61,695 bases of DNA from CAYLUN01 sp964386865 (lineage in GTDB: Bacteria; Verrucomicrobiota; Kiritimatiellia; RFP12; UBA1067): the NCBI GenBank assembly GCA_964386865.1, contig CAYLUN010000029.1, forward strand, positions 1-61,695, in the 5' to 3' direction. Both the position numbers and the translations under genes were made by a program. Below the pieces are notes generated by a model that was not told the DNA's origin, made no database searches, and saw nothing but the letters and a program-made list of their open reading frames with translations. Positions within the stretch are counted from its first letter, which is position 1, and each line of letters begins with the position of its first letter. This document shows, in pieces, positions 26,513-34,381 of the stretch.

Positions 26513-26528
26513 TCAGCCCCTGTCCCGC

Positions 26529-27275
26529 TCACTTGCCCAGCAACGACTCCAGCTCCGCCTCGGCCGCCAGCGGCCTCGCCTTCGCCGCCAGATCCTCAAG
26601 CGGGTTGTCGGTGGTGTCCGCCAGCGACGTCGAGAAGCCCGACAGGGCCTCCACGCTCTTCCTGAGCTCCGCCACCTCGGCGATCCCTTGATTCAGTCGC
26701 ACGCGCTCCATGTCCAGCGCCAGCTTCTCGCGCAGCCGGCCGAGCTCCGCGATGTCGCTGCGCAGCGCTTGCTCGGCCGCGTCGATCTTGGCCAGCGCCT
26801 GCTCGTACTCCTGAGCCAGCGGCGTCCGGCTCTGAACGAACCGCTGCGACGCCGCCGCGATCGACACCGCCTTGTCCCGCTCGAGCTTGCGCCCAGCGAA
26901 GGTGATCGGCCACGCCTCGTCGTCGTCCGCGCGCGCAACCGCCGCCTGCAGTCGCTTCTGGATGTTGGCCGCATCCCGGATGTCCTGCCGCAGCCGCTCG
27001 GAGCGCTCGCCGACCGTCTTGCGCGAGGCCTCGATCTTGCCAATGCGGCCCTCCCGCTCGGCGACCTGCCGTACAATTTCGGCGTCGGCAAACGTCAGGT
27101 AACCGCCGGGATCCTGCGTGATCCGTTCCGGCGTCCACGCCTGCGCCGCATCCGCGCTCGCCTTCGACGACGATGCAGGCGGCTTCGCGTCCGGCCGCGG
27201 CAGCACGCGCCCGCACCCCGCCGCCAGCAGAGCGATCGCGCAACTCCGTATGAGCTCTCTTCGCATCATCTCCAT
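26529..27275 (-). CDS. Coiled-coil lipoprotein, paralogue of the upstream gene
   Basis: A 248-residue lipoprotein: signal with lipobox LLAAGC (Cys21), a short Pro/Ser/Ala linker, then the motif AWTPERITQDPGGYLTFADAE (46-66) and about 150 residues of charged coiled coil. Motif and C-terminal end (PLEDLAAKARP ... LESLLGK) align with the upstream gene (KWTPDNIAKDPENYLNFCEQE; SIDQLAEQQA ... FSKIMGK), so the two are paralogues. No known family is recognised. The start (ATG 27275, or in-frame ATGs at codons 3 and 4) lacks a strong ribosome site. The operon order suggests a periplasmic complex with the SBP-OmpA protein (inference). Confidence 0.75.
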   Translation of the reverse strand: MEMMRRELIRSCAIALLAAGCGRVLPRPDAKPPASSSKASADAAQAWTPERITQDPGGYLTFADAEIVRQVAEREGRIGKIEASRKTVGERSERLRQDIRDAANIQKRLQAAVARADDDEAWPITFAGRKLERDKAVSIAAASQRFVQSRTPLAQEYEQALAKIDAAEQALRSDIAELGRLREKLALDMERVRLNQGIAEVAELRKSVEALSGFSTSLADTTDNPLEDLAAKARPLAAEAELESLLGK

Positions 27276-27278
27276 CCG

Positions 27279-27348
27279 CCCACAGCCTACAGCCCACAGC
27301 CTATAGCCTACAGCCTACAGCCTATAGCCTATACCCTACTCCCTCACT
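27279..27348. repeat. Tandem heptamer array, family A
   Basis: Ten degenerate copies of a 7-bp unit (CCTACAG / CCTATAG / CCCACAG) fill the gap between the two coiled-coil genes and run into the stop codon of the upstream one. Related units occur at 43661-43690 and 47682-47711. Confidence 0.85.
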
Positions 27349-28093
27349 TCCCCATGATCTTGGAGAACTCGCCGTCGTCCACCACGGCCGCCTGCTGCTC
27401 GGCCAGCTGGTCGATGGAGACCGGCGCCGACGAGTCCGTCGCAATCCCGACCGTCGTCTGCACCGCCGCGCCGATCGACGTCAGCCGCTTCGTCAGCTCG
27501 TCCGTGATCTTGTTCACCTTCAGCATGGAGCGCGAGGTGGTGATCTCCTGCATCTGCTCCTGCGCCTTGGCGCGGCCCTCCTGAATGCGGGCCACCTGTC
27601 CGTCCAGCTTCATGACCCCGGCCTCGGCCTTCGCGGCCACGCCCTTCTGCGCCTCCACCTGCCGGAACAGGCCCACAATGTCACGCTTGGCCGCGTCCTG
27701 CGTGTAGTTCTTGCCGTTCCACACGAAGGGGAACTTCGCGGCGGTCTCGGCCTGCGTGTAGGCCTCCTTCAGTTCCGCCAGCCCCTTCGTCCCCGCCGCC
27801 ACCTTGTTCTTCGCGGCTGCCACCATCGCCTCCAGCGAGCCCCGGTTCTGCGCGATCTCGATCTCGCTCGCCTTCAGCTTGAGCAGCGCCGCATTGCACT
27901 CCTGCTCGCAGAAATTGAGGTAGTTCTCGGGGTCTTTCGCGATGTTATCCGGCGTCCACTTCGCGTACTGCTTGCCCGCCTCCGTGAGCCGCGTCCTTCC
28001 CACATCGCTCGTAAAATAGTAGACGGCCAGCAGGGCCACCACGCCGATCACCACCGTCACAATCACTTTCGTGGAACCGTTTTTCTGTGCCAT
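27344..28093 (-). CDS. Membrane-anchored coiled-coil protein
   Basis: A 249-residue protein with a short cytosolic N-terminus (MAQKNGSTK), one membrane helix (about 9-27, VIVTVVIGVVALLAVYYF) and a periplasmic coiled coil of about 200 residues. The motif KWTPDNIAKDPENYLNF (about 44-60) and FPFVWNGKNYTQDAAKRDI are shared, in looser form, with the downstream lipoprotein. AAGGGGAG lies 5 nt before the ATG. No family is recognised. It is the first gene of the three-gene operon 28093 to 24851. Its anchoring in the inner membrane, with the paralogue probably in the outer membrane, suggests a structure spanning the periplasm (inference). Confidence 0.75.
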   Translation of the reverse strand: MAQKNGSTKVIVTVVIGVVALLAVYYFTSDVGRTRLTEAGKQYAKWTPDNIAKDPENYLNFCEQECNAALLKLKASEIEIAQNRGSLEAMVAAAKNKVAAGTKGLAELKEAYTQAETAAKFPFVWNGKNYTQDAAKRDIVGLFRQVEAQKGVAAKAEAGVMKLDGQVARIQEGRAKAQEQMQEITTSRSMLKVNKITDELTKRLTSIGAAVQTTVGIATDSSAPVSIDQLAEQQAAVVDDGEFSKIMGK

Positions 28094-28220
28094 TCTCGCT
28101 CCCCTTTCGTATGGTTGCGCTTTTCATGCGCATGATTAACATAGTAAACTCCGCCCGTTTCTGAAAGCGCAATCGGCAGAAAATCAGGAGCGCCTTTTCT
28201 CGCCGCGCCGGCACCGCTTC

Positions 28221-28249
28221 TTGCGGGGTTCTCTGAACTATGCTATAAA
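28221..28249 (+). promoter_or_regulatory. Promoter of the LolA-CNNM operon
   Basis: TTGCGG (28221-28226), 17 nt, TATAAA (28244-28249) preceded by TGc (extended -10). It uses the same -35 hexamer and extended -10 as the orphan promoter at 14995. Confidence 0.7.
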
Positions 28250-28298
28250 ATGAATCACGCGCGCCACCTATTGACGGACACGGCGCATCGAGGACACC

Positions 28299-29069
28299 TT
28301 GAAAAAACTCTACACCCTGACCCTCCTCTTGTCACTTTTTAGCCGCTTCGGCTTCGGCGCCGAAGCGGGCGCGCGGCCCGATACGCAGCAGGCGGCGGAA
28401 GCGGAGAACCTGACCGCCGCTCAGACCCTGGCGGTCTGCACCAAGATCATTCCGACCGAGCCGCTCCTGCTCAAAGGCACGCTGACGGTTCGCAAGTCGC
28501 GCGGCATCGAGCTGGCCGAACACCCCTTCAAGCTGCTCATGGACTGGGGGGCCACGCCGCCCACGGCCGAGTGCCTGCTGCTGGACCCGCAGGGCACCTC
28601 CCTCGTGGAGCGTGCGGTTCTGACGCGCCCCGCCGGCAAGCCGGCCACGATCAAGCTGTTCAGCGGCCCCGAGCAGAAGCCGCAAGACGCCCCGGCCTAT
28701 TCCGGGCGCATCCGCGGCACCGACATGACCTGGATGGACCTGACGCTCGATTTCCTCTGGTGGAAGGACGTCCGCTTCGACGACACCCCGCGCGGCGAAA
28801 GCCACAACCACTGCGACTGCGACATCCTGGTGGCCGTGCCGCCGGGGCCGATCCCGGGCTGCGCGGCCGTGCGCATCTGGATCGACCGCAAGTCGCGCTG
28901 CGTCGTGCAGGCCGAACAGCTCAACCCGCAGGGCGACGCCGTGCGCAAAATGTGGGTGCAGCGGGTGAAAGAGATCAACGGCCGCTGGATGATCAGCTAC
29001 ATGGAGATCGAGACCCTGAACAGCGGGCACCGGACCCGCCTGCTCGTCGATGATGTGACCTCGCCATGA
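28299..29069 (+). CDS. LolA-like exported protein
   Basis: A 256-residue exported protein starting at a TTG codon (28299), with signal peptide KKLYTLTLLLSLFSRFGFGA. The pattern of long strands (LLLKGTLTVRKSRGIELAEHPFKLLM, in two runs, then KLFSGPEQKP, WMDLTLDFLWWKDVRF, VRIWIDRKSRCVVQAEQLN and VKEINGRWMISYMEIE) is that of the outer membrane lipoprotein-sorting / LolA-RseB fold. This form is common in PVC and Bacteroidetes genomes. Such proteins carry lipids or lipoproteins across the periplasm. It overlaps the next gene by 4 nt (ATGA) and heads a three-gene operon with two CNNM-type proteins. Confidence 0.75.
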   Translation: MKKLYTLTLLLSLFSRFGFGAEAGARPDTQQAAEAENLTAAQTLAVCTKIIPTEPLLLKGTLTVRKSRGIELAEHPFKLLMDWGATPPTAECLLLDPQGTSLVERAVLTRPAGKPATIKLFSGPEQKPQDAPAYSGRIRGTDMTWMDLTLDFLWWKDVRFDDTPRGESHNHCDCDILVAVPPGPIPGCAAVRIWIDRKSRCVVQAEQLNPQGDAVRKMWVQRVKEINGRWMISYMEIETLNSGHRTRLLVDDVTSP

Positions 29070-30367
29070 ACCCTGCGCTTCTCGCTCTAGAGGGCTTGCT
29101 GTTACTGGTTCTGTTCGTGCTGTCCGCCTTTTTCTCGGGCAGCGAGACGGTGCTCTTCTCCCTGTCGCCCATTCAAGTCCAGCGCATCCGGACACGAAAC
29201 CCCGTCGCCGGCGCCCGCCTGGAGACCCTGCTCGGCGACCCGGCCCTGATCCTCTCCACGATTCTGGTCGGCAACACGCTCGTCAACTTCGCGATCGCCA
29301 GCCTCGGCTTCATGGTGGCCGACGCGCTCGTGCCCGCCTGGGGCGAGGCCATCGCCATCCCGCTGATGACCCTGCTCCTGCTGCTGTTCGGCGACGTCGC
29401 GCCCAAGCGCGTGGCCATCAGCCACGCCGAGCGGCTGGCGCCGGTGTGCAGCCAGCTCCTGCTCTTCTGGCTCTGGCTGCTGCGCCCCTTCAACGTGATC
29501 CTCAAGGCCGGCTCGGGCGTCTTCAAGAAGTCGCTGCGCCGCGAGCGCCGCGCGCTCTCGAACGACGAGCTGCGCACCGTGGTCGAGGTCGGCGAGGAGC
29601 AGGGCGTCCTCGCCGCAGAGGAAGCCTCCATGGTGGACGGCATCATGCGCCTCTCCGAGCTGAAGGCGAGCGACGAGATGACGCCGCGCGTGGACATCGT
29701 GGGCCTGGACCTCGACACGCCGCTGGAGCGGCAGCTCGACGTCGCCCGGAACGCGCGCTTCCGCCATCTGCCCGCCTACGTGCGGACGCCCGACGCGATC
29801 GAGGGCTTCGTCAACACGGTCCAGTTCCTGCTCGACGCCGCCCACGACGTGCGCAAGGCGACCTCGCCCGCGCTGTTCATACCCGAGAACGTTTCGCTGG
29901 ACGAGCTCCTGATCACGTTCCAGCGCAGCGGCAAACACATCGCCTGCGTGCTCGACGAATACGGCGGCACCGCCGGCCTAATCACGCGCGGCGACATCCT
30001 CGACCTGATCACCGCGCCGGTCACCAAGGCCGGCACGGAGGAGCAGCTCCGGAAGATCGGCGACAGCGTGTGGCTGATCGACGGCATGGTCAGCCTGGAG
30101 GAGGTCAACCGGCAGCTCGAGCTCGCGCTGGACGCCGACGACGCCGACCGCATCGCGGGCTGGATCACGTTCCACGCCGGCCGCCTGCTCCAGGCCGGCC
30201 AGACCGTCGAGGCACAAGGGTGCCGCGCCACCATACGGCGGATGCGCAAGCGGCGCATCGACGTCATCCAGCTCGAGGTGCTGGCGCGCGACGAAGGCGC
30301 CTCTGAAGCCGGGCACCTAGGCGACGGAACCGTCTACGAAAGCGCGGAGGACGACGAGCTGTCATGA
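29066..30367 (+). CDS. CNNM/CorC-type membrane protein (DUF21, CBS pair, CorC_HlyC)
   Basis: A 433-residue protein. It has an N-terminal DUF21 membrane domain (about 1-190, starting LSAFFSGSETVLFSL), a tandem CBS module (about 205-335, with DEMTPRVDIVGLD and HIACVLDEYGGTAGLITRGDIL) and a C-terminal CorC_HlyC domain (about 345-425). The family includes Mg2+/Na+ exchangers (MpfA, CorC/YhdP) and haemolysin-like proteins. All domains are complete. It is coupled to genes on both sides by ATGA overlaps. Transport of divalent cations is the family expectation; it is not shown by this sequence. Confidence 0.9.
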   Translation: MNPALLALEGLLLLVLFVLSAFFSGSETVLFSLSPIQVQRIRTRNPVAGARLETLLGDPALILSTILVGNTLVNFAIASLGFMVADALVPAWGEAIAIPLMTLLLLLFGDVAPKRVAISHAERLAPVCSQLLLFWLWLLRPFNVILKAGSGVFKKSLRRERRALSNDELRTVVEVGEEQGVLAAEEASMVDGIMRLSELKASDEMTPRVDIVGLDLDTPLERQLDVARNARFRHLPAYVRTPDAIEGFVNTVQFLLDAAHDVRKATSPALFIPENVSLDELLITFQRSGKHIACVLDEYGGTAGLITRGDILDLITAPVTKAGTEEQLRKIGDSVWLIDGMVSLEEVNRQLELALDADDADRIAGWITFHAGRLLQAGQTVEAQGCRATIRRMRKRRIDVIQLEVLARDEGASEAGHLGDGTVYESAEDDELS

Positions 30368-31341
30368 GCGCGAACCTCTACCTGCTGCTGCTCCTGCTGT
30401 GTTTTCTGGCCGTCGCCTTCTTTGAGGGCATGGAGTCGGGGGTCGTGTCGCTCAACCACGCCCGGCTGATGCACCTGGTGCGCCTGGGCTCGAAGGCCGC
30501 TAAGACCCTGAACGCCTACGTGTCGGACATGCAGCGCTTCTTGGCCACGATTCTGGTGGGCAGCAACCTGATGGCCGTCATGCTCTCCACCCTGTCCGCC
30601 GGGCTGGGGCGGCTGTGGTTTCCCGAGAACAACGCCTCCCAGGCCGTTTGGGGCACCGCCATGGCGTTCATGGTGCTCTTCTTCAGCGAGTACCTGCCCA
30701 AGCTGTTTTTCACGACGCGGCCGCTGCGCCGGACGCTGATCGTGGCGCGCGTGTTCTATGTGGCGGAGCGGCTGCTCAGCCCCGTGACCGGGCTGGTCCT
30801 CTTCCTGACCAAGTGGCTGGTGCCGAAGAGCCGAGGCGCAGCAGACAAACGCTTCTTCATGTCGCGCGAGTATATCCAGCACGTGGTCAGCGACCCCAAG
30901 GACGGCTCGCGCATCACCGCCTTCGAGCGCCTCATGATCAACCGCGTACTGGGCCTGCAGACGCGGACGGCCTCGCAGATCATGACCCCGCTGGACCGCG
31001 TGTCGCGCACGTCCGAAGAGGCCACGCTCAGCGTCTGCTACCGGCTGGTGCGCGACTCCGGCCACGTGCGCCTGCCGGTATTCAGCGAGGACGGCTCGCG
31101 CTGCGTCGGCGTCCTCAACACGCTGGACATCTTCGCCTCCTCGCCCGACCCCGACCGGGTCTGCGTGCACGCCTTCATGCGGCCGCCCTTCTTCGTAAAC
31201 GGCGACGTACGGGCCGACGACGTGCTGCCCCTGATGCGCAAGAACCGCCAGCCCATGGTGCTCGTGCGCAGCGCCCAAGGCGCCGTCCTCGGTATCCTCA
31301 CCGAAGAGAACGTGCTGAGCGAGCTCGTCGGCAACCTCTAG
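30364..31341 (+). CDS. Second CNNM-type membrane protein (DUF21 plus CBS, no CorC_HlyC)
   Basis: A 325-residue paralogue of the preceding gene: DUF21 domain (about 1-175, EGMESGVVSLNHARL) and a CBS pair (about 195-320, SQIMTPLDRVSRTSEEA and QPMVLVRSAQGAVLGILTEEN), but no C-terminal CorC_HlyC domain. The first membrane motif has EGMESG where most relatives have FSGSET, so ion-site residues differ. The two proteins may form a heteromer (inference). The start overlaps the preceding stop (ATGA). A GC-rich hairpin (GCGGGCTCCGCCCGC, about 31344-31358) follows the stop. Confidence 0.85.
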   Translation: MSANLYLLLLLLCFLAVAFFEGMESGVVSLNHARLMHLVRLGSKAAKTLNAYVSDMQRFLATILVGSNLMAVMLSTLSAGLGRLWFPENNASQAVWGTAMAFMVLFFSEYLPKLFFTTRPLRRTLIVARVFYVAERLLSPVTGLVLFLTKWLVPKSRGAADKRFFMSREYIQHVVSDPKDGSRITAFERLMINRVLGLQTRTASQIMTPLDRVSRTSEEATLSVCYRLVRDSGHVRLPVFSEDGSRCVGVLNTLDIFASSPDPDRVCVHAFMRPPFFVNGDVRADDVLPLMRKNRQPMVLVRSAQGAVLGILTEENVLSELVGNL

Positions 31342-31364
31342 CGCGGGCTCCGCCCGCAATTCAA

Positions 31365-31399
31365 GAGGTCGGAGGTCGGAGGTCAGAGGTCAGAGGCTC
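31365..31399. repeat. Tandem heptamer array, family B
   Basis: Four to five copies of GAGGTCG/GAGGTCA, 23 nt after a plus-strand stop. The mazF stop codon (31390-31392, complement) lies inside one unit. Confidence 0.85.
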
Positions 31400-31728
31400 A
31401 ACGCGAGCCGGAGCCCGTCGTCAATCTCGCGCATGACAGAGGGCTCGATCGTCGACACGCGCTCGGTTACGAACGATTTGTCGAGCGTCAGGATCTGCGA
31501 GACGTTGGCCACTGAGGCTTTGGGCAACCGGGTGCTGCGCTTCGATAGCAAGACGTTCCCGGGCGCCGCGTGCAGGGCCATGTTGGATGTGAGCGCGATG
31601 ACGATGACCGTATTGATCTTGCTGGCGTTGAACTCGTCGCCCTGAACGACAAGCACGGGACGCCGACATCCGGGCTCAGATCTCTCTGGGGCGCGAAGCG
31701 TCGCCCACCAGATTTCCCCGCGCTGCAT
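31390..31728 (-). CDS. mazF: MazF/PemK-type endoribonuclease toxin
   Basis: A 112-residue toxin with the family layout: RGEIWWATL at the N-terminus, CRRPVLVVQGDEFN (RxPVLVV strand), VIVIALTSNM, NVLLSKRSTRLPKASVANVSQ split over two strands, and the C-terminal helix REIDDGLRLALSL. MazF enzymes cut single-stranded RNA at short motifs when released from their antitoxin. The ATG follows the antitoxin stop directly (TAGATG), with GAGGAG inside the antitoxin end as ribosome site. The surrounding DNA is less GC-rich than its neighbours, consistent with acquisition. Confidence 0.93.
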   Translation of the reverse strand: MQRGEIWWATLRAPERSEPGCRRPVLVVQGDEFNASKINTVIVIALTSNMALHAAPGNVLLSKRSTRLPKASVANVSQILTLDKSFVTERVSTIEPSVMREIDDGLRLALSL

Positions 31729-31965
31729 CTACCACTCCTCCCGAGGGATCGAGGCCGCCTGCGCCTTCAGGGTGGCGGGATCGATGCCGGATGGTTCCGT
31801 CGAGTAGAGTTTATCCAGTTTTTCCCTGACCCGTGAACGCCGATGCTCGTCGATGTAACCTTCCACTGCGCGCGTGTACAATGCGCTGCGCGATATCTGC
31901 AAGCGCTTGGCAAGGCAATCGGCTTGGTCGAAAACGGGATCGGGAATGGATATGGCGGTCTTCAT
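31729..31965 (-). CDS. mazE: Antitoxin of the MazF pair (ribbon-helix-helix)
   Basis: A 78-residue antitoxin. The N-terminal strand and helices (MKTAISIPDPVFDQADCLAKRL, in two elements, then ISRSALYTRAVEGYIDEH) fit a CopG/Arc-type ribbon-helix-helix DNA-binding domain. The acidic tail from about residue 55 should wrap the toxin. Its promoter contains a perfect inverted repeat that is a likely autoregulatory operator. The predicted mRNA begins at or a few bases before the ATG and lacks a Shine-Dalgarno sequence, whereas the toxin has one. Confidence 0.88.
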   Translation of the reverse strand: MKTAISIPDPVFDQADCLAKRLQISRSALYTRAVEGYIDEHRRSRVREKLDKLYSTEPSGIDPATLKAQAASIPREEW

Positions 31966-31971
31966 GGTTTC

Positions 31972-32001
31972 ATGGTATAACCGCAGTTATACTGCTGTCA
32001 A
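31972..32001 (-). promoter_or_regulatory. Promoter and operator of the toxin-antitoxin pair
   Basis: On the minus strand TTGACA (32001-31996), then TATACC (31979-31974, spacer 16) or TACCAT (31977-31972, spacer 18). Between them lies the inverted repeat GTATAAC-N4-GTTATAC (31975-31992), overlapping the -10. ATG 31965 is 6 nt after TACCAT. Confidence 0.7.
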
Positions 32002-32029
32002 CGACTTTTCTAGGGCCGACGCATCGCCA

Positions 32030-33505
32030 TCACGCCTTCAGCGCCGGCAGGCTCAGGCGGAAGGTGACCCGGCCCTCTTGCGGCGGGTCGGCCGTCAGCT
32101 CTCCGCCGTGGGCGCGGGTGATCTCGCGGGCCAGGCTCAGCCCGAGCCCCGTGCCGTCCACCTTGCGGTTGCGCGAGCGGTCGCCGCGGTAGAAGCGGTC
32201 GAAGAGCCGCTCGCGGTCGATGCGCGTCTCGGGGTCGATGGTGTTGGACACCGCCAGCACCGCGCGCGCGCCCTCTAGGCGCAGCGAGCAGGCGATCTCG
32301 CCGTTCTCGCGGTTGTACTTGAAGGCGTTGCTGAACAGGTTCTGTAGGACCTGGCGGAGCAGGTCGGGGTCGGCCTGCACACGGACGTTGGGCGCGAGGT
32401 CGTGCCGCAGCGTGAGGCCCGGCGCCACCAGCGGCAAGTCCTCGAACAGGGCGGCCAGCTCGTCGTTCAGGCAGACGGGCTCGAGGCTGAGGCGCAGCTG
32501 ACCCGAGTCGCTCTGGGCCAGCAGCAGCAGCTTGCGGACGATGCCCTTGAGCCGCTGCACCTCTTCGAGCAGGTCGGCGTAGGTGCGCTGCTCCTGCGAC
32601 GCCGAAGGCGCGTGCTGCACCGCCTGCTCCAGCTGCCCCTGCAGAATGGTGAGCGGGGTCTTAAGCTCGTGCGCGGCGTCCGCGCTGAAACGCGCGGCCT
32701 GCAGGAAGCTCTTCTCCAGCCGGTTTAACATGCCGTTGATCACGTCGGTCAGCGCCTGAAACTCGCGATCCGCGCCCGGCGTGTCGACGCGGCGGTCCAG
32801 GCCTTCCGCCGTGAGCCCCTCCGCAACCTGGGCCAGCACGCGCACCGGCCGCAGCGCCTGCCCCGCCAACAGCCACCCGCCGGAGGCGAGCAGGAAGAGC
32901 GCGATCGGCCCCGCGACCGCAAAGGTGCCCCAGTGCCTGCGCAGCTCGGCCCGATAATCGGAGAGATCCGCCCCCACGACGAGCGTCATCGCGTCCGTCC
33001 CCGTGACGGTGAGGCGCCACAGGACGCCGTCGATCGGCAGCGTCAGGAAGCGGGGGTGCTTCAGCGGCGGGGGCGGAGGGAGCTGCTCGTCGCCCGGCCC
33101 GCCGCGCCGCAGCGGGCGGTACGTGTCGAACTGCGGCCGCGCGTCCGGCGCCCGCCGCTCCTCCGCCGGCAGGGGCTGGATGCCGAGCCGCTCGTTGGTG
33201 AGCGACCGGGGCCACCGGGCGGACTCGTAGAGCGGCGCACCGCTGCGGTCGAGCACGCGGACCAGGAACTGGCGGGGCCGCTGCTCGCCGTACAGGCTGG
33301 CGAGCGACGTGTCGAAGCGCTCCCAGTGCTCGCCGCGCGGCGGCCGGCGCAGCTGCGCCTCCGTGAGCGCGTGCAGGTGGCGGTCGATGCGCTCCAGCCC
33401 GATGCGGGCGATCATGGCCATGAAAAGGAGCGCGAACGCGGCGAAGATGATCCCCGAGGCCGCCGCCGAAAAAAGCGCCATTTTCAGTTTGAACGAGCGC
33501 ACCAT
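32030..33505 (-). CDS. Membrane sensor histidine kinase (CusS/QseC-like layout)
   Basis: A 491-residue kinase. TM1 is at about 9-33, a periplasmic sensor part at about 34-195 contains a proline-rich stretch (QLPPPPPLKHPRF), TM2 is at about 197-216 and HAMP at about 217-265. HisKA carries His279 in DAAHELKTPLT. The ATPase has NLFSNAFKYNRENG and GTGLGLSLA. The DXGXG box is weak (SNTIDPETR), as in several CusS-type kinases. It lies 4 nt after its response regulator gene. The nearby Met/Cys-rich Spy-like protein suggests an envelope or metal-stress signal (inference). Confidence 0.9.
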   Translation of the reverse strand: MVRSFKLKMALFSAAASGIIFAAFALLFMAMIARIGLERIDRHLHALTEAQLRRPPRGEHWERFDTSLASLYGEQRPRQFLVRVLDRSGAPLYESARWPRSLTNERLGIQPLPAEERRAPDARPQFDTYRPLRRGGPGDEQLPPPPPLKHPRFLTLPIDGVLWRLTVTGTDAMTLVVGADLSDYRAELRRHWGTFAVAGPIALFLLASGGWLLAGQALRPVRVLAQVAEGLTAEGLDRRVDTPGADREFQALTDVINGMLNRLEKSFLQAARFSADAAHELKTPLTILQGQLEQAVQHAPSASQEQRTYADLLEEVQRLKGIVRKLLLLAQSDSGQLRLSLEPVCLNDELAALFEDLPLVAPGLTLRHDLAPNVRVQADPDLLRQVLQNLFSNAFKYNRENGEIACSLRLEGARAVLAVSNTIDPETRIDRERLFDRFYRGDRSRNRKVDGTGLGLSLAREITRAHGGELTADPPQEGRVTFRLSLPALKA

Positions 33506-33509
33506 GGCT

Positions 33510-34214
33510 TTACCCCAGCTTGCGGTCTGCGGAGCCGTCTGGCCCCGCCTTGCGAATCCGATAACCGACCCCGCGCACCGTTTCGATCAACGGCTCGCCC
33601 GCCTCGTCGTCGATCTTCTTCCGCAGCCTGCGGATGTTGACGTCCACGAGGTTGGTCTCGGGATCGAAGTCGTACCCCCACACGTGCTCCAGCAGCTGGG
33701 TGCGCGTGAAGACCCTTCCCGGCGTCCGCATGAGGCGCTCCAGCAGGCTGAACTCGCGCGCGGTCAGCTCGACCTCGCGCTCGCCGCGCCGCACCTGGCG
33801 CGTCAGCAGGCTGACGCTGAGGTCTCCCACGCGCAGCAGCCCCGCGGGCTCGTCCTTGGCCCGCCGCGCCACGGCGTGGATGCGGGCGATCAGCTCCTCC
33901 ACGAAAAAGGGCTTGGTCATGTAGTCGTCCGCCCCGAGGTTCAGTCCGTCGATCCGCTCGTTGAGCTCCGTGCGGGCGGTCAGCAGGATCACCGGAACGG
34001 CGCTCTTTTGCTCACGCATGCCGCGCAAGATGCTGAGGCCGTCGCGCCCGGGCAGCATGATATCGAGCACGATCGCATCGTACGGGTGAGTCGTGATGAG
34101 CGCATAGGCGTCATTCCCGTTGGCGCTCACCTCGACGTCAAAGCCTTGCTCCTCCAGCCCCTGCCGGATGAACCCCGCGATCTTCCGCTCGTCTTCGACC
34201 ACCAGAATTCTCAT
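33510..34214 (-). CDS. OmpR-family response regulator
   Basis: A 234-residue regulator with a receiver domain (VVEDERKIAGFIRQGLEE, phospho-acceptor in IVLDIMLPGRDG, Lys in TKPFFVEELI) and a C-terminal winged helix (LTAREFSLLERLM, TRTQLLEHVWGYDFDPETN, VDVNIRRLRKKID, IETVRGVGYRI). It is similar to the CopR/CusR group. It is divergent from the Spy-like gene, whose upstream region carries repeated TGTCATGT boxes that may be its binding sites. TACCAT lies 6 nt before the ATG with no Shine-Dalgarno sequence, so the mRNA may be leaderless. Confidence 0.93.
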   Translation of the reverse strand: MRILVVEDERKIAGFIRQGLEEQGFDVEVSANGNDAYALITTHPYDAIVLDIMLPGRDGLSILRGMREQKSAVPVILLTARTELNERIDGLNLGADDYMTKPFFVEELIARIHAVARRAKDEPAGLLRVGDLSVSLLTRQVRRGEREVELTAREFSLLERLMRTPGRVFTRTQLLEHVWGYDFDPETNLVDVNIRRLRKKIDDEAGEPLIETVRGVGYRIRKAGPDGSADRKLG

Positions 34215-34260
34215 GCGTTCATGGTAACGCCGTCGGCGGCGTTCTGGCCAGTCCAGAATT

Positions 34261-34316
34261 ATGACACCTTTGTCATGTGGAAATACTGGCCTCTGTCATG
34301 TTCATGGTGTTTAATA
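34261..34316 (+). promoter_or_regulatory. Candidate response-regulator box and promoter of the Spy-like gene
   Basis: TGTCATGT occurs at 34271-34278 and again at 34294-34301, spaced 23 bp (about two helical turns). The first also forms an inverted repeat ATGACA-N4-TGTCAT (34261-34276). A -10-like TTTAAT is at 34310-34315 without a good -35, as expected for an activated promoter. Confidence 0.45.
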
Positions 34317-34381
34317 GGTCACGTAAAGGACACACAGTGTGCCCGAGACGGATCTGGGTGCAAAGAAGAAGGAGATCAGCT

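Noticed and set aside
26481..27348. CRISPR-like look of the regular repeats
   Set aside because: Units are 7-8 bp without unique spacers and no cas genes are present.
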